From Pseudomonas sp. DY-1 (lineage in GTDB: Bacteria > Pseudomonadota > Gammaproteobacteria > Pseudomonadales > Pseudomonadaceae): 64,000 nt of DNA. The translations under genes were made by a program, and so were the position numbers. The stretch is from positions 2,232,001 through 2,296,000 of the forward strand of contig NZ_CP032616.1 in the NCBI RefSeq assembly GCF_003626975.1. Direction: 5' to 3'. The notes under the pieces were generated by a model that made no database searches, was not told where the DNA came from, and saw only the letters and a list, made by a program, of their open reading frames with translations. This document shows positions 1-7,644 of this stretch, in pieces (the first letter of the stretch is position 1; every line of letters begins with the position of its first letter).

Positions 1-276
1 AGTGACGTCGCCCAGCAAGTCCTGGTCGGCCGCGCCGCCGCCGGCCTGTCCCAGGACACCGAGCTTGCGTATCGCGAACTGCAGACCCCGGGCCAGTTCA
101 AGACCCTCTACGCATTCCCCGAGAAGGACATCTTCGGCGCCTACATGCGCCCCAACCCGGAAGACAAGCAGGCCGTTCAGGACGCCGTGTCTGCACTGAA
201 GGCCGATGGAACCCTCAAGGCCATCGCCGAGAAATGGAAGCTCGATCCAGCCAACCTGGAAACCGCCGCGCAGTAA
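1..276 (+). CDS. Amino-acid-type ABC transporter substrate-binding protein (3' end only)
   Basis: Only the last 91 residues are in the window, read in frame from base 1 to a TAA at 274-276. The tail contains a run near residues 45-60 resembling FPEKDIFGAYMRPNPED and ends with an alpha-helical stretch (LKADGTLKAIAEKWKLD) typical of the C-terminus of periplasmic family 3 solute-binding proteins, where 'G-T-hydrophobic-K-I-x-x-K-W' is a common closing motif. A matching permease and ATPase follow in the same direction, so it should be the periplasmic receptor of that transporter. The ligand cannot be told from this fragment; a polar amino acid or opine-like compound is likely from the family. Confidence 0.85.
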   Translation, partial: SDVAQQVLVGRAAAGLSQDTELAYRELQTPGQFKTLYAFPEKDIFGAYMRPNPEDKQAVQDAVSALKADGTLKAIAEKWKLDPANLETAAQ

Positions 277-294
277 GCAAGGCCAACCGCCCGC

Positions 295-318
295 CCCTCT
301 CCCGTATGCGGGAGAGGG
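295..318. promoter_or_regulatory. Intergenic hairpin between binding-protein and permease genes
   Basis: Perfect 9-bp inverted repeat, CCCTCTCCC (295-303) and GGGAGAGGG (310-318), with a 6-base loop. It lies just after the binding-protein stop and 36 bp before the permease start. Such stem-loops commonly protect the 3' end of the binding-protein message or attenuate read-through, so the receptor is made in excess of the membrane parts; that role is inferred. The same CCCTCTCC/GGAGAGGG core recurs in this window near 9.9, 26.65, 42.87, 53.77 and 62.08 kb, so it is also a member of a dispersed repeat family. Confidence 0.7.
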
Positions 319-354
319 TGCGAAGGCACGCTTCCATTCACGCAGGACACGTAC

Positions 355-1098
355 ATGAACTTCGATGTGACTGTCTTCTGGGACGCCCTGACGTCCTGGC
401 ACTTCTTCCGCGGCGCCTGCATCACCCTGATCCTGGCGCTGGTGTCCCATTCGGTGGGCATCCTGATTTCCATTCCCTGCGCCCTGGCCCTGGACGGTCC
501 GCCGAGCGTCTGGCGCAGCACCCTGCGCGGGGTTCTCAGCGTCTTCCGTGGCGCGCCGACCCTTCTGCAACTGCTGTTCGTGTGGAACGCACTGCCGCAA
601 TTCTTCCCGGTGTTCCGTGAAGAGTGGTTCACCCCCTTCATCGCCGCCTGGATCGCGCTGTCCCTCAACGAAGCCGCCTACCAGGTGGAAATCAACCGCG
701 CTGCACTGAAGGCCGTCGACAAGGGGCAGTACGCCGCCGGCCACGCCCTGGGCCTGTCGCGCTGGCACACCTTCCGCTACGTCATCATGCCCCAGGCCGC
801 GCGCATCGCCGTGCCGCCAACGGCTAACGAATTCATCACCCTGCTGAAGATCACCTCGCTGGCCTCGGTCATCTCCCTGCAGGAACTGATGGCGGTCACC
901 TCGCAGACGGTATCCACCACCTTCCAGTTCTCCGAGTACTACGCCGTCGCCCTCGTTTACTACCTCGTCATGGTCTACACCCTGACCTGGATGCAAAGCG
1001 GCCTCGAACGACGCCTGTCCTGGGATGCCCAGGGTGGTGCCAGCAGCAAATCCGTCGGCCTGGTGCAACGCACCCTGGCTCGTATGCGCCGTATCTGA
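355..1098 (+). CDS. Amino acid ABC transporter permease, His/Glu/Gln/Arg/opine type
   Basis: A 247-residue inner-membrane protein of the binding-protein-dependent permease family. Hydrophobic helices begin near residue 18 ([18 protein letters not shown]). The cytoplasmic EAA loop, which docks the ATPase, is at about residues 104-148: [20 protein letters not shown], then GLSRW and RYVIMPQA. Length and motif order fit the short HisM/GltK-type permeases. It is followed after 10 bp by its ATPase, and preceded by the receptor gene and a hairpin. Only one permease gene is visible; a second could lie upstream of the window, or this protein may form a homodimer. Confidence 0.9.
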   Translation: MNFDVTVFWDALTSWHFFRGACITLILALVSHSVGILISIPCALALDGPPSVWRSTLRGVLSVFRGAPTLLQLLFVWNALPQFFPVFREEWFTPFIAAWIALSLNEAAYQVEINRAALKAVDKGQYAAGHALGLSRWHTFRYVIMPQAARIAVPPTANEFITLLKITSLASVISLQELMAVTSQTVSTTFQFSEYYAVALVYYLVMVYTLTWMQSGLERRLSWDAQGGASSKSVGLVQRTLARMRRI

Positions 1099-1108
1099 GG
1101 AGCCCGCC

Positions 1109-1840
1109 ATGAACGAAATCATTCGTCTGCAGAACGTCGGCAAGCACTATGACGATTTCCAGGTGCTGCAGGGCATCAACCTGTCGGTACGCCAGGGCGA
1201 GAAGATCGTCATCTGCGGCCCGTCGGGCTCTGGCAAGTCGACCCTGATCCGCTGCATCAATCGCCTCAATCCCCATGACAGCGGCACCATCACGGTCGAG
1301 GACCAGGACATCTCCACCAAATCCGGAAGCGACCACGTGCGCCGTGAAGTCGGCATGGTGTTCCAGAACTTCAACCTGTTCCCGCACATGACAGTGCTGG
1401 AGAACTGCACCCTGGCCCCGATGAAGGTGCGAGGCATGGGCCGCAAGCAGGCCGAGGAACTCGCCCTGCGTTACCTGAACCGGGTGCACATCGGCTCCCA
1501 GGCACACAAGAAGCCCGGCCAACTGTCCGGCGGCCAGCAGCAACGGGTGGCCATTGCCCGTGCCCTGTGCATGAACCCCAAGGTCATGCTCTTCGACGAG
1601 CCCACCTCGGCGCTGGACCCGGAAATGGTCGGCGAAGTACTCGAAGTGATGACCGAGCTGGCCCTGGACGGCATGACCATGCTCTGCGTGACCCATGAGA
1701 TGGGCTTCGCCCGCAAGGTGGCCGACCGCGTGGTGTTCATGGACGCGGGCCAGATCGTGGAAACCGCCACCCCGAACGAGTTCTTCGATAACCCGCAGCA
1801 TCCGCGAACCCGCGCATTCCTCTCGCAGATCCGTCACTGA
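1109..1840 (+). CDS. Amino acid ABC transporter ATP-binding protein
   Basis: A 243-residue ATPase powering the upstream permease. Walker A is GPSGSGKST at residues 37-45; the signature LSGGQQQR and Walker B VMLFDEP follow, then the D-loop [11 protein letters not shown] and the switch histidine in CVTHEMGFA. These are the hallmarks of the GlnQ/HisP subfamily. An in-frame start exists upstream at 1025, but 1109 is chosen because it gives the family's usual N-terminus ([17 protein letters not shown]) and has GAGGAG eight bases upstream. Its TGA overlaps the ATG of the next gene by one base, so the downstream aldolase-like gene is translationally coupled to the transporter. Confidence 0.93.
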   Translation: MNEIIRLQNVGKHYDDFQVLQGINLSVRQGEKIVICGPSGSGKSTLIRCINRLNPHDSGTITVEDQDISTKSGSDHVRREVGMVFQNFNLFPHMTVLENCTLAPMKVRGMGRKQAEELALRYLNRVHIGSQAHKKPGQLSGGQQQRVAIARALCMNPKVMLFDEPTSALDPEMVGEVLEVMTELALDGMTMLCVTHEMGFARKVADRVVFMDAGQIVETATPNEFFDNPQHPRTRAFLSQIRH

Positions 1841-2562
1841 TGAACGCACAAAACGAAGCCATCCTTCGCCGTGACCTGGCGGCCGCCTACCGGCTGGCCG
1901 CCCTGTTCGACTGGGATGACACCCTCTACACCCACTTCTCGGTGCGCTTGCCGGGCGTGGAGCCGCGCTTCCTGATCAACCCGTTCGGGCTGATGTTCGA
2001 GGAAATCCGCGCCAGCGACCTGATAGTCGTGGACATGCACGGCCGCGTGCTGGAAGGCAACGCCGACTACAACATCGCCGGTTTCACCATTCACAGCGCG
2101 GTGCACATGGCCCGCGCCGATGCCCACTGCGTGATCCACACCCATACCCTCGCGGGTATGGCGGTGGCCGCCTCGGACAACGGCCTGGCCCAGCTCAACC
2201 AGATCAGCGCCGAGTTCCATCAGCGGGTCGGCTACCACACCTACGAAGGCATTGCCCTGGACCTGGGTGAGCGCGAGCGCCTGGTGGACTCCCTCGGCGA
2301 CAACATCGCCCTGATGCTGCGCCACCACGGGCTGCTCAGCGTCGGCGCCAGTGTCGCCGATGCCTTCTACGTCATGTACTACCTGAACAAGGCGTGCGAA
2401 ATACAAGTCGCCGCCTCGTCACTGCGCGGCATCCGCGAGATGCCGAACGAGCTCAGCGTGCACGCCTGCGAACAGTTCCAGGCCTGCGAATGGCAACGCC
2501 AGCTGGTCTGGGAAGCCTGGCTGAGAAAGCTCGAAAGGGACTGCCCGGAATACAAGGACTAA
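1840..2562 (+). CDS. Class II aldolase/adducin family protein
   Basis: A 240-residue protein of the AraD/FucA fold, usually a zinc-dependent aldolase, epimerase or decarboxylase acting on small hydroxy-acid or sugar-phosphate substrates in the cytoplasm. The metal ligands expected of the family are visible as His100 and His102 (VIHTHTLAG) and the His162-His163 pair (LRHHGLLSVG). The start overlaps the stop of the ABC ATPase by one base, suggesting the enzyme handles the transported compound. Many members with this N-terminus are annotated only as class II aldolase/adducin, and its substrate cannot be assigned from sequence alone. Confidence 0.85.
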   Translation: MNAQNEAILRRDLAAAYRLAALFDWDDTLYTHFSVRLPGVEPRFLINPFGLMFEEIRASDLIVVDMHGRVLEGNADYNIAGFTIHSAVHMARADAHCVIHTHTLAGMAVAASDNGLAQLNQISAEFHQRVGYHTYEGIALDLGERERLVDSLGDNIALMLRHHGLLSVGASVADAFYVMYYLNKACEIQVAASSLRGIREMPNELSVHACEQFQACEWQRQLVWEAWLRKLERDCPEYKD

Positions 2563-2659
2563 GACGAATACAAGAGGCGCAGTGTGAAGCGTTGCGCGCC
2601 TTGCAACACCTGTCGCGGCCTCAAAGTCGCGGCAACAACAATAGAAAGAGAGACCTGTA

Positions 2660-4045
2660 ATGGCTTTGGATATTTTCGTAGTACTCCTATACGTAGCTGC
2701 CATGCTCGCACTGGGCTGGTACGGCATGCGCCGCGCCAAGACCCGTGAAGACTACCTGGTTGCCGGACGCAACCTTGGCCCGGGCTTCTACCTCGGCACC
2801 ATGGCTGCCACCGTACTCGGCGGCGCCGCCACCATCGGTACCGTTCGCCTGGGCTACGTCCATGGCATTTCCGGTTTCTGGCTGTGCGCCAGCCTCGGCT
2901 TCGGCATCATGGGCATCAGCCTGTTCCTGGCCAAGCCGCTGCTGAAACTGAAGATCTACACCGTGACCCAGGTGCTGGAACGTCGCTACAACCCGACCGC
3001 TCGCCATGCCAGCGCCGCCATCATGCTGGTGTACGCGCTGATGATCGGCGCCACTTCCACCATCGCCATCGGCACCGTGATGCAAGTCCTGTTCGGCCTG
3101 CCGTTCTGGGTGTCCGTGCTGATCGGCGGCGGCATCGTGGTTGCCTACTCCACCATCGGCGGTATGTGGTCCCTGACCCTGACCGACATCGTGCAGTTCA
3201 TGATCATGACCATCGGCCTGGTATTTATCCTGCTGCCGATGACCATGAGCGACGCGGGTGGCTGGGATGCTCTGGTGGCCAAGCTGCCGGAAAGCTACTT
3301 CTCCCTGACCGCCATCGGCTGGGACACCATCATCACCTACTTCCTGATCTACTTCTTCGGCATTTTCATCGGCCAGGACATCTGGCAGCGCGTGTTCACC
3401 GCTCGCAGCGAGAACGTCGCCAAGGTCGCGGGTACCGCCGCAGGCGTGTACTGCGTGCTCTACGGCCTGGCCGGCGCCCTGATCGGCATGGCCGCCAAGG
3501 TGCTGCTGCCTGACCTGGACAACGTCAACAACGCCTTCGCCACCATCGTCGACACCACCCTGCCGGACGGCATCCGTGGCCTGGTAGTCGCCGCTGCCCT
3601 GGCCGCCCTGATGTCCACCGCCAGCGCCGGCCTGCTGGCCGCCTCCACTACCGCTGCCCAGGACCTGTGGCCGCTGCTGGGTGGCAAGGCCGATGACGAA
3701 GGCGACGCGCACAAGAACCGCCTGTTCACCCTGCTGCTGGGTGTCGTGGTACTGGGCATCGCCCTGGTCGTGAGCGACGTGATCAGCGCTCTGACCCTGG
3801 CCTACAACCTGCTGGTCGGCGGCATGCTGATTCCGCTGCTGGGCGCCATCTACTGGAAGCGCGCCAGCACCGCCGGCGCCATCGCCAGCATGATCCTGGG
3901 CAGCGTCACCGCCTGCATCTTCATGTTCACCGACGGCCTCGAAGCCAACACTCCGATCTACTACAGCCTGGCTGTAGGCGCGGTGAGCTTCGTTGTGATC
4001 AGCCTGCTGTCCCGTCGCTCGGAAACTGCCGGCGAACTGGCCTGA
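2660..4045 (+). CDS. Sodium:solute symporter family protein
   Basis: A 461-residue multi-pass inner-membrane protein. The N-terminus (YGMRRAKTREDYLVAGRNLG) carries the 'S/T-x-E-D-Y-x-V-A-G-R' signature after the first helix of the SSS family, followed by MAATVLGGAATIG and about twelve further hydrophobic segments. Length fits the shorter SSS members. It follows the aldolase-like gene by 97 bp with AAAGAGAGA before the ATG, and is closed by a strong terminator, so it may be the last gene of the transporter operon or have its own promoter in the gap. The substrate is not identifiable from sequence; a carboxylate, amino acid or nucleobase is possible. Confidence 0.9.
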   Translation: MALDIFVVLLYVAAMLALGWYGMRRAKTREDYLVAGRNLGPGFYLGTMAATVLGGAATIGTVRLGYVHGISGFWLCASLGFGIMGISLFLAKPLLKLKIYTVTQVLERRYNPTARHASAAIMLVYALMIGATSTIAIGTVMQVLFGLPFWVSVLIGGGIVVAYSTIGGMWSLTLTDIVQFMIMTIGLVFILLPMTMSDAGGWDALVAKLPESYFSLTAIGWDTIITYFLIYFFGIFIGQDIWQRVFTARSENVAKVAGTAAGVYCVLYGLAGALIGMAAKVLLPDLDNVNNAFATIVDTTLPDGIRGLVVAAALAALMSTASAGLLAASTTAAQDLWPLLGGKADDEGDAHKNRLFTLLLGVVVLGIALVVSDVISALTLAYNLLVGGMLIPLLGAIYWKRASTAGAIASMILGSVTACIFMFTDGLEANTPIYYSLAVGAVSFVVISLLSRRSETAGELA

Positions 4046-4082
4046 CTTGCACTGCCGCCTCTCCCCGGAGGCGGCATTTCCG

Positions 4083-4118
4083 GCCCCGGTCCGGCCCCCG
4101 CCGACCGGGGCTTTTTTT
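4083..4118 (+). terminator. Rho-independent terminator after the symporter gene
   Basis: A 9-bp stem GCCCCGGTC (4083-4091) and GACCGGGGC (4103-4111) is followed at once by seven T residues (4112-4118). It lies 38 bp after the symporter stop. Confidence 0.9.
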
Positions 4119-4143
4119 ATTCGGGGCCGAGAGAACCTAACCT

Positions 4144-4169
4144 GTAGGGGCGAATTCATTCGCCCCTAC
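4144..4169. repeat. REP-type palindrome, GTAG...CTAC (type A)
   Basis: GTAGGGGCGAAT followed by ATTCGCCCCTAC around a short centre forms an almost perfect palindrome; the outer bases also pair (CCT...AGG). The GTAG tetranucleotide followed by a palindrome is the layout of REP sequences mobilised by RAYT transposases. The same sequence recurs in at least eight other places in this window. Confidence 0.85.
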
Positions 4170-4207
4170 AGGTTCAGCCCCTAGGCAATCAATGCACGGA
4201 GCACCCC

Positions 4208-4933
4208 ATGAAAATCGTCCGCCGCGACCAATGGTTCGAAGTCGAGCACTGCTACGACGGCATCAGCCTGATCAGCGAGCCCTACGTGCGGCCGTTCTAC
4301 CGCTGCAACCTTTGGCATATCCAGGGCCGCGACAAGGATGTGCTGATCGACTCCGGCTCCGGTCTGGTCAGCCTGCGCGAGCAGCTGCCCTGGCTCACTC
4401 AGCGGCCGCTGCTGGCGGTGGCCAGCCACACCCATTTCGACCATATCGCCGGCCACCACGAGTTCCCCGAGCGCCTGGTGCACCCGGCGGAGGCGGACAT
4501 CCTCGCCGCCCCCACCGGGGCCAATACCCTGTCGGCGGACTACGTCGGTGATGAGATGTTCGAGGCGCACCCCGATTGTCCGCTGTGCTACGCGGAGTAC
4601 CGTGTGAAGGCGGCTCCGGCAACGCGGTTGATCGATGAGGGCGATGTGCTGGACCTGGGTGACAGGGTCCTGGAGGTGCTGCATACCCCCGGTCATTCAC
4701 CGGGCGGCATCAGCCTGTGGGAAGCGAAGACGCAAACGCTGTTCAGCGGCGACATCGTCTACGACGGTCCGCTGATCGATAACGCCTATCACTCGAATCT
4801 TGAGGATTACGCGAAAAGCCTTACACGGCTGCGCGACCTTCCGGTGCGCACCGTGCATGGCGGTCATTTCCACAGCTTTTCCGGTGAGCGCCTGCGCCAG
4901 CTGGCGAACAACTGGCTCAAGGCACACGAGTAA
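4208..4933 (+). CDS. MBL-fold metallo-hydrolase
   Basis: A 241-residue metallo-beta-lactamase-fold protein, probably cytoplasmic as no signal peptide is seen. The metal site motif His74-x-His76-x-Asp78-His79 (SHTHFDHIAGHHEF) is intact, with later ligands in HTPGHSPGGISLW, SGDIVYDG and the final HGGHFHSF. This arrangement is that of glyoxalase II-like and related thioesterase or lactonase enzymes. The start has GGAGCACCCC upstream. It stands alone between a terminator with REP element and the convergent small gene, six bases past its stop. The substrate is unknown. Confidence 0.88.
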   Translation: MKIVRRDQWFEVEHCYDGISLISEPYVRPFYRCNLWHIQGRDKDVLIDSGSGLVSLREQLPWLTQRPLLAVASHTHFDHIAGHHEFPERLVHPAEADILAAPTGANTLSADYVGDEMFEAHPDCPLCYAEYRVKAAPATRLIDEGDVLDLGDRVLEVLHTPGHSPGGISLWEAKTQTLFSGDIVYDGPLIDNAYHSNLEDYAKSLTRLRDLPVRTVHGGHFHSFSGERLRQLANNWLKAHE

Positions 4934-4938
4934 GCCGG

Positions 4939-5076
4939 TTACCCTTTCGGGCGGCGCTGCTCGGCGAGACGGCGCTGCTCTTCACTACGGACCGGAATGG
5001 GTTGCAGGCGCGGTGCCTCGATGAGGCCCAGCGCGACACCCAACTGCCACATCCACGCATCTAGCCGCTTCTTCAT
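4939..5076 (-). CDS. 45-residue small protein gene, PA1414/SicX-locus-like
   Basis: A 46-codon frame, below the usual gene-finding limit, beginning MKKRLDAWMWQLGVALGLIE and ending in a basic tail (EEQRRLAEQRRPKG). It is preceded by a run of six G as ribosome binding site (GGGGGGCAAGC-ATG), with an untranslated leader of about 80 bases, a TATTTT -10 and an Anr/FNR box. From memory, P. aeruginosa has an Anr-induced low-oxygen transcript, PA1414, whose leader gives rise to the small RNA SicX, located near a LysR gene and the aphA region as here. Homology is inferred from context, promoter and size; whether the peptide or the RNA is the functional product is open. Confidence 0.6.
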   Translation of the reverse strand: MKKRLDAWMWQLGVALGLIEAPRLQPIPVRSEEQRRLAEQRRPKG

Positions 5077-5158
5077 GCTTGCCCCCCTTTCCCGGAAGTT
5101 GGTCGGGTGGCCCTTGCTTCTTGGACCACCCTTGTCTGGAGCTTAGTTGCTCCGGGCA
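5077..5158 (-). ncRNA. Putative Anr-dependent leader / small RNA
   Basis: This is the predicted 5' leader of the small gene. The start near 5158 is deduced from the -10 hexamer. It contains a hairpin at 5105-5131 whose nine-base arms (minus strand GGGTGGTCC and GGGCCACCC) pair with one G-U wobble. A regulatory RNA could be processed from it, as described for SicX. The exact ends and its function are inferred. Confidence 0.4.
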
Positions 5159-5164
5159 AGATCC

Positions 5165-5205
5165 AAAATACGCTCACCCGGAAATTTCCTACTGATCTGA
5201 ATCAA
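5165..5205 (-). promoter_or_regulatory. Anr/FNR box and -10 element
   Basis: Read on the minus strand, TTGATTCAGATCAG (5205-5192) matches the consensus TTGAT-N4-ATCAA at all but the last base. A -10 candidate TATTTT is at 5170-5165. A start near 5158 places the box centre at about -41, the standard class II position, so oxygen limitation should switch on the small gene downstream. Confidence 0.75.
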
Positions 5206-5278
5206 ACCGCTGAACGGTACAAGGGACGGCGCCTACAAGCATCTTCCATACGATCATGCCTCCCGAATGCAAATGCCG

Positions 5279-5387
5279 ATGGATATCGCTTCGCTCGTGG
5301 ACTACCCATCCATAACTCAACGCAGGGGGTGCTACGCGCACCAGATTGCCGGCGAGCAGATGCATCGGTGCGCACAGCGCACCCTAC
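5279..5387. repeat. Degenerate repeat ending in a GTAG-type REP
   Basis: On the minus strand the element begins GTAG at 5387-5384 and is followed by a perfect 7-bp hairpin GGTGCGC-TGT-GCGCACC (5383-5367), the classical REP layout. The adjoining stretch GTGGACTACCCATCC (about 5298-5312) resembles another common pseudomonad intergenic repeat. The TAG of the GTAG is the stop codon of the LysR gene. The remaining DNA between this repeat and the Anr box shows no further gene. Confidence 0.6.
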
Positions 5388-6271
5388 ACTGGAATCGGCG
5401 ACGATGACCCATCGCGCCGCTCCTGCTGCAGGTCGATCCAGGCGCGCAAGTTGGCCCCAAGCATGCCCTTGCGCCACATCAGCCAGGTGGTGGCGCGATC
5501 GAATGGCGCGCCCAACTCATGCACCCGCACCTCTTCCCTGCCCGGCAGGCTGTTCAACATCGAACGTGGCACCAGGGCAATGCCGCCGCCAGCGATTACA
5601 CAGGCCAGCATGCTGTGGTAGGACTCGATTTCCATCGGCGGCGACATCGGCACCCGTGAAGCCACGAACCAGCCCTCCAGGCGTCTGCGGTAGGAGCAAC
5701 TCTGGCGAAACGCATAGACTTCCAGCCCTGCCACATCCTCGGCCGAGCGCACCGGACCGTGGCTGGCCTCGGTGATCAGCACCATCTCTTCTTCGAACAT
5801 CGGCAGCCCATCCAGCTCGGCGAACTCCACCGGGCCATCCACCAGGGCAGCATCCAGGCGACCGCCCAGCAGGCCATCCAGGAGTTCACCGCTGGGAGCG
5901 GTCTGCACTTGCAGGTTCACCGCCGGCCAAGTGCGGTGGTAGCGCACCAGCATGGGCGGCAAGTGGATGGCGGCCGTGCTGAACATCGAACCAATGACGA
6001 AATCCCCCGCTGGCTCGCCGCCGCGCAAGGCCGCCTCGGCTTCCGCCTGCAGGGCGAACATGCGTTCGGCGTATCCCAGCAGCACCTTGCCCGCCGGCGA
6101 CAGGGTCAGCCGCTGCCGTTCACGCAGGAACAGCTCCACCCCCAGGTTCTCTTCCAGCTGCTTGAGGCGCGTGGAGAGGTTGGATGGCACCCGGTGCAGG
6201 CGGGACGCGGCGCGGGTAATGGAGCCCTCCTCGGCCACGGCCTGGAAGATGCGGAGCTGGCTGAGTTCCAT
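5384..6271 (-). CDS. LysR-family transcriptional regulator
   Basis: A 295-residue regulator. The N-terminal winged helix (MELSQLRIFQAVAEEGSITRAASRLHRVPSNLSTRLKQLE) is followed by a periplasmic-binding-protein-like effector domain from about residue 90 (GDFVIGSMFSTAAIHLP). The start at 6271 is preferred to one five codons upstream because it gives the family N-terminus. It is divergent from an MFS exporter gene across 110 bp holding a long inverted repeat, so it very likely controls that gene. Its stop codon TAG is the first part of a GTAG repeat, so the final residues may differ from relatives. The effector is unknown. Confidence 0.9.
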   Translation of the reverse strand: MELSQLRIFQAVAEEGSITRAASRLHRVPSNLSTRLKQLEENLGVELFLRERQRLTLSPAGKVLLGYAERMFALQAEAEAALRGGEPAGDFVIGSMFSTAAIHLPPMLVRYHRTWPAVNLQVQTAPSGELLDGLLGGRLDAALVDGPVEFAELDGLPMFEEEMVLITEASHGPVRSAEDVAGLEVYAFRQSCSYRRRLEGWFVASRVPMSPPMEIESYHSMLACVIAGGGIALVPRSMLNSLPGREEVRVHELGAPFDRATTWLMWRKGMLGANLRAWIDLQQERRDGSSSPIPV

Positions 6272-6284
6272 GAATTCACCATTC

Positions 6285-6316
6285 AATAAAAGAGAACAAC
6301 TGCATTCTTTTTTATT
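6285..6316. promoter_or_regulatory. Candidate LysR operator between divergent genes
   Basis: Inverted repeat AATAAAAGAGAA (6285-6296) and TTCTTTTTTATT (6305-6316) match at 11 of 12 positions with an 8-base spacer. It is strikingly AT-rich for this genome and begins 13 bp before the LysR start codon, between the two divergent genes. Confidence 0.6.
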
Positions 6317-6381
6317 CGTTTTTCATGAACAACACCAGTACTTAGGATGGAATCCCGATGATCTGCTTCGGAGCCCTTTCC

Positions 6382-7569
6382 ATGTCCCCGCTGATCCGAC
6401 TAATTGCCTGCTTCACGGCCCTGTTGGTGGCCATGGGGGTCGGCCGCTTCGCCCTCACTCCGCAGCTCCCGCACCTGATCGCCGAAGGTCAGGTGAGCCT
6501 GACCGGCGCCAGCCTGGTGGCGGCCGCCAACTACCTGGGCTATCTGGTCGGCGCCCTGGACGCCTTCCGCTCCAGCTCGTCGCGCCAGGCACGACTGCGC
6601 CTGGTCCTGGGGCTCTGGGCCACCGTATTGCTGACACTGGTTTCAGTGCCGGCCGACGGCTTCTGGTCCCACGCGCTGCTGCGCTTCGGCCTGGGCGTGA
6701 GCAGTGCCTGGGTGTTGGTGGTAGTCACCGGCCTCAGCCAGCGTATAGCCGCCGAAGCCAATCGGCCGCGCCTGGGCAGCCTGGTCTTCGCTGGTCCCGC
6801 CTTCGGAGTGATGCTGACCGGGCTCCTGGCCCTTGAACTGAACCTGCAAGGCCGGGGCTCCACCGCTATCTGGCTCGCCTTCGGTGGCCTCGCCCTGGTG
6901 CTCACCCTGATTGTCCAGCCGCTGCTACCACATCAGCAGCCGGCCACGACTGTGACCGAACAACCCGCACGGCAACGACCACGCGCGTTGTATACCCTGC
7001 TCGCCGCCTATGGCCTGGTAGGCCTGGGTTACATCATTCCCGCCACCTTTCTTTCGCAGATGGCTGCCGCGCGTTTTCACGGGCAATGGCAGGCGGACCT
7101 GTTCTGGCCTGCCTTTGGCCTGGCGGCTGCACTCGGTGTTCTGCTGGTCAGCCAGCGCCGTCAGCGACCGGGTGGCACCCGCCGCTGGCTGGTAGTCGCG
7201 CTCTGGCTGCAGGCTGCGGGTACCCTGGCCTGCGCTCTGCCGGGCATGGCCGGGTTGGTTCTGGGAGTGATCCTCAGTGGTGGCCCCTTCCTCGCCGGCA
7301 TGCAACTGGTGATGCAGCAAGCGCGCGAACTGGACCCGCATGGCCACGCCCGCAATGTCGGCCTGCTGACCGCTGCCTTCGCCCTGGGCCAACTGGCAGG
7401 CCCGTTGCTGGCGGCCTTGAGCAGCCACCTTTCCGGCGGGCTGCAACCGGCACTCTATGTAGCCGGCGCGGGGCTGATGCTGGCGGGGGGATTGATGATA
7501 GGGACCTGGGGTCGGAAACCTGTGGGGGCGAATTCATTCGCCAAGCAGGCCGAAGGGCTGCCCCATTGA
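6382..7569 (+). CDS. YbfB/YjiJ-family MFS transporter
   Basis: A 395-residue inner-membrane transporter. The first helix ends in MGVGRFALTPQLPHLI, the recognisable signature of the YbfB/YjiJ branch of the major facilitator superfamily; about twelve hydrophobic segments follow. The start at 6382 is preferred over one eight codons upstream because GGAG lies 9 bases before it. Divergent from the LysR gene, so probably under its control. The last roughly 16 residues (VGANSFAKQAEGLPH) are encoded by a type A repeat: the ORF enters the element at 7522 and stops inside it at 7567-7569, so the natural C-terminus has been replaced. Substrate unknown. Confidence 0.88.
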   Translation: MSPLIRLIACFTALLVAMGVGRFALTPQLPHLIAEGQVSLTGASLVAAANYLGYLVGALDAFRSSSSRQARLRLVLGLWATVLLTLVSVPADGFWSHALLRFGLGVSSAWVLVVVTGLSQRIAAEANRPRLGSLVFAGPAFGVMLTGLLALELNLQGRGSTAIWLAFGGLALVLTLIVQPLLPHQQPATTVTEQPARQRPRALYTLLAAYGLVGLGYIIPATFLSQMAAARFHGQWQADLFWPAFGLAAALGVLLVSQRRQRPGGTRRWLVVALWLQAAGTLACALPGMAGLVLGVILSGGPFLAGMQLVMQQARELDPHGHARNVGLLTAAFALGQLAGPLLAALSSHLSGGLQPALYVAGAGLMLAGGLMIGTWGRKPVGANSFAKQAEGLPH

Positions 7570-7616
7570 GGTTGAGGGGCTGCTACGCAGCCCTTCGCGA
7601 ATGAATTCGCCCCCAC
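7522..7616. repeat. Paired REP element (REPIN-like), type A, overlapping MFS 3' end
   Basis: GTGGGGGCGAATTCATTCGC at the left end and its inverted counterpart GCGAATGAATTCGCCCCCAC at the right end enclose about 55 bp, which itself contains GGGCTGCTACGCAGCCC. Two REPs in opposite orientation is the REPIN arrangement. The left half is translated as the tail of the MFS protein. Confidence 0.85.
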
Positions 7617-7644
7617 AAAAGGCAGGCACCAACGAGGAGAGTAT

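Noticed and set aside
2687-4159. A 490-codon open frame antisense to the sodium symporter
   Set aside because: High-GC shadow; composition (Gln, His, Gly, Val-rich), no domain, and the sense strand encodes a clear SSS transporter.
4144-4169. CRISPR repeat units
   Set aside because: The palindromes are dispersed singly or as inverted pairs, without regular spacers or cas genes.
5107-5775. A 222-codon plus-strand frame over the Anr-box region and LysR 3' end
   Set aside because: Crosses a leader, repeats and an antisense gene; composition resembles noise, while the minus strand explains the region.
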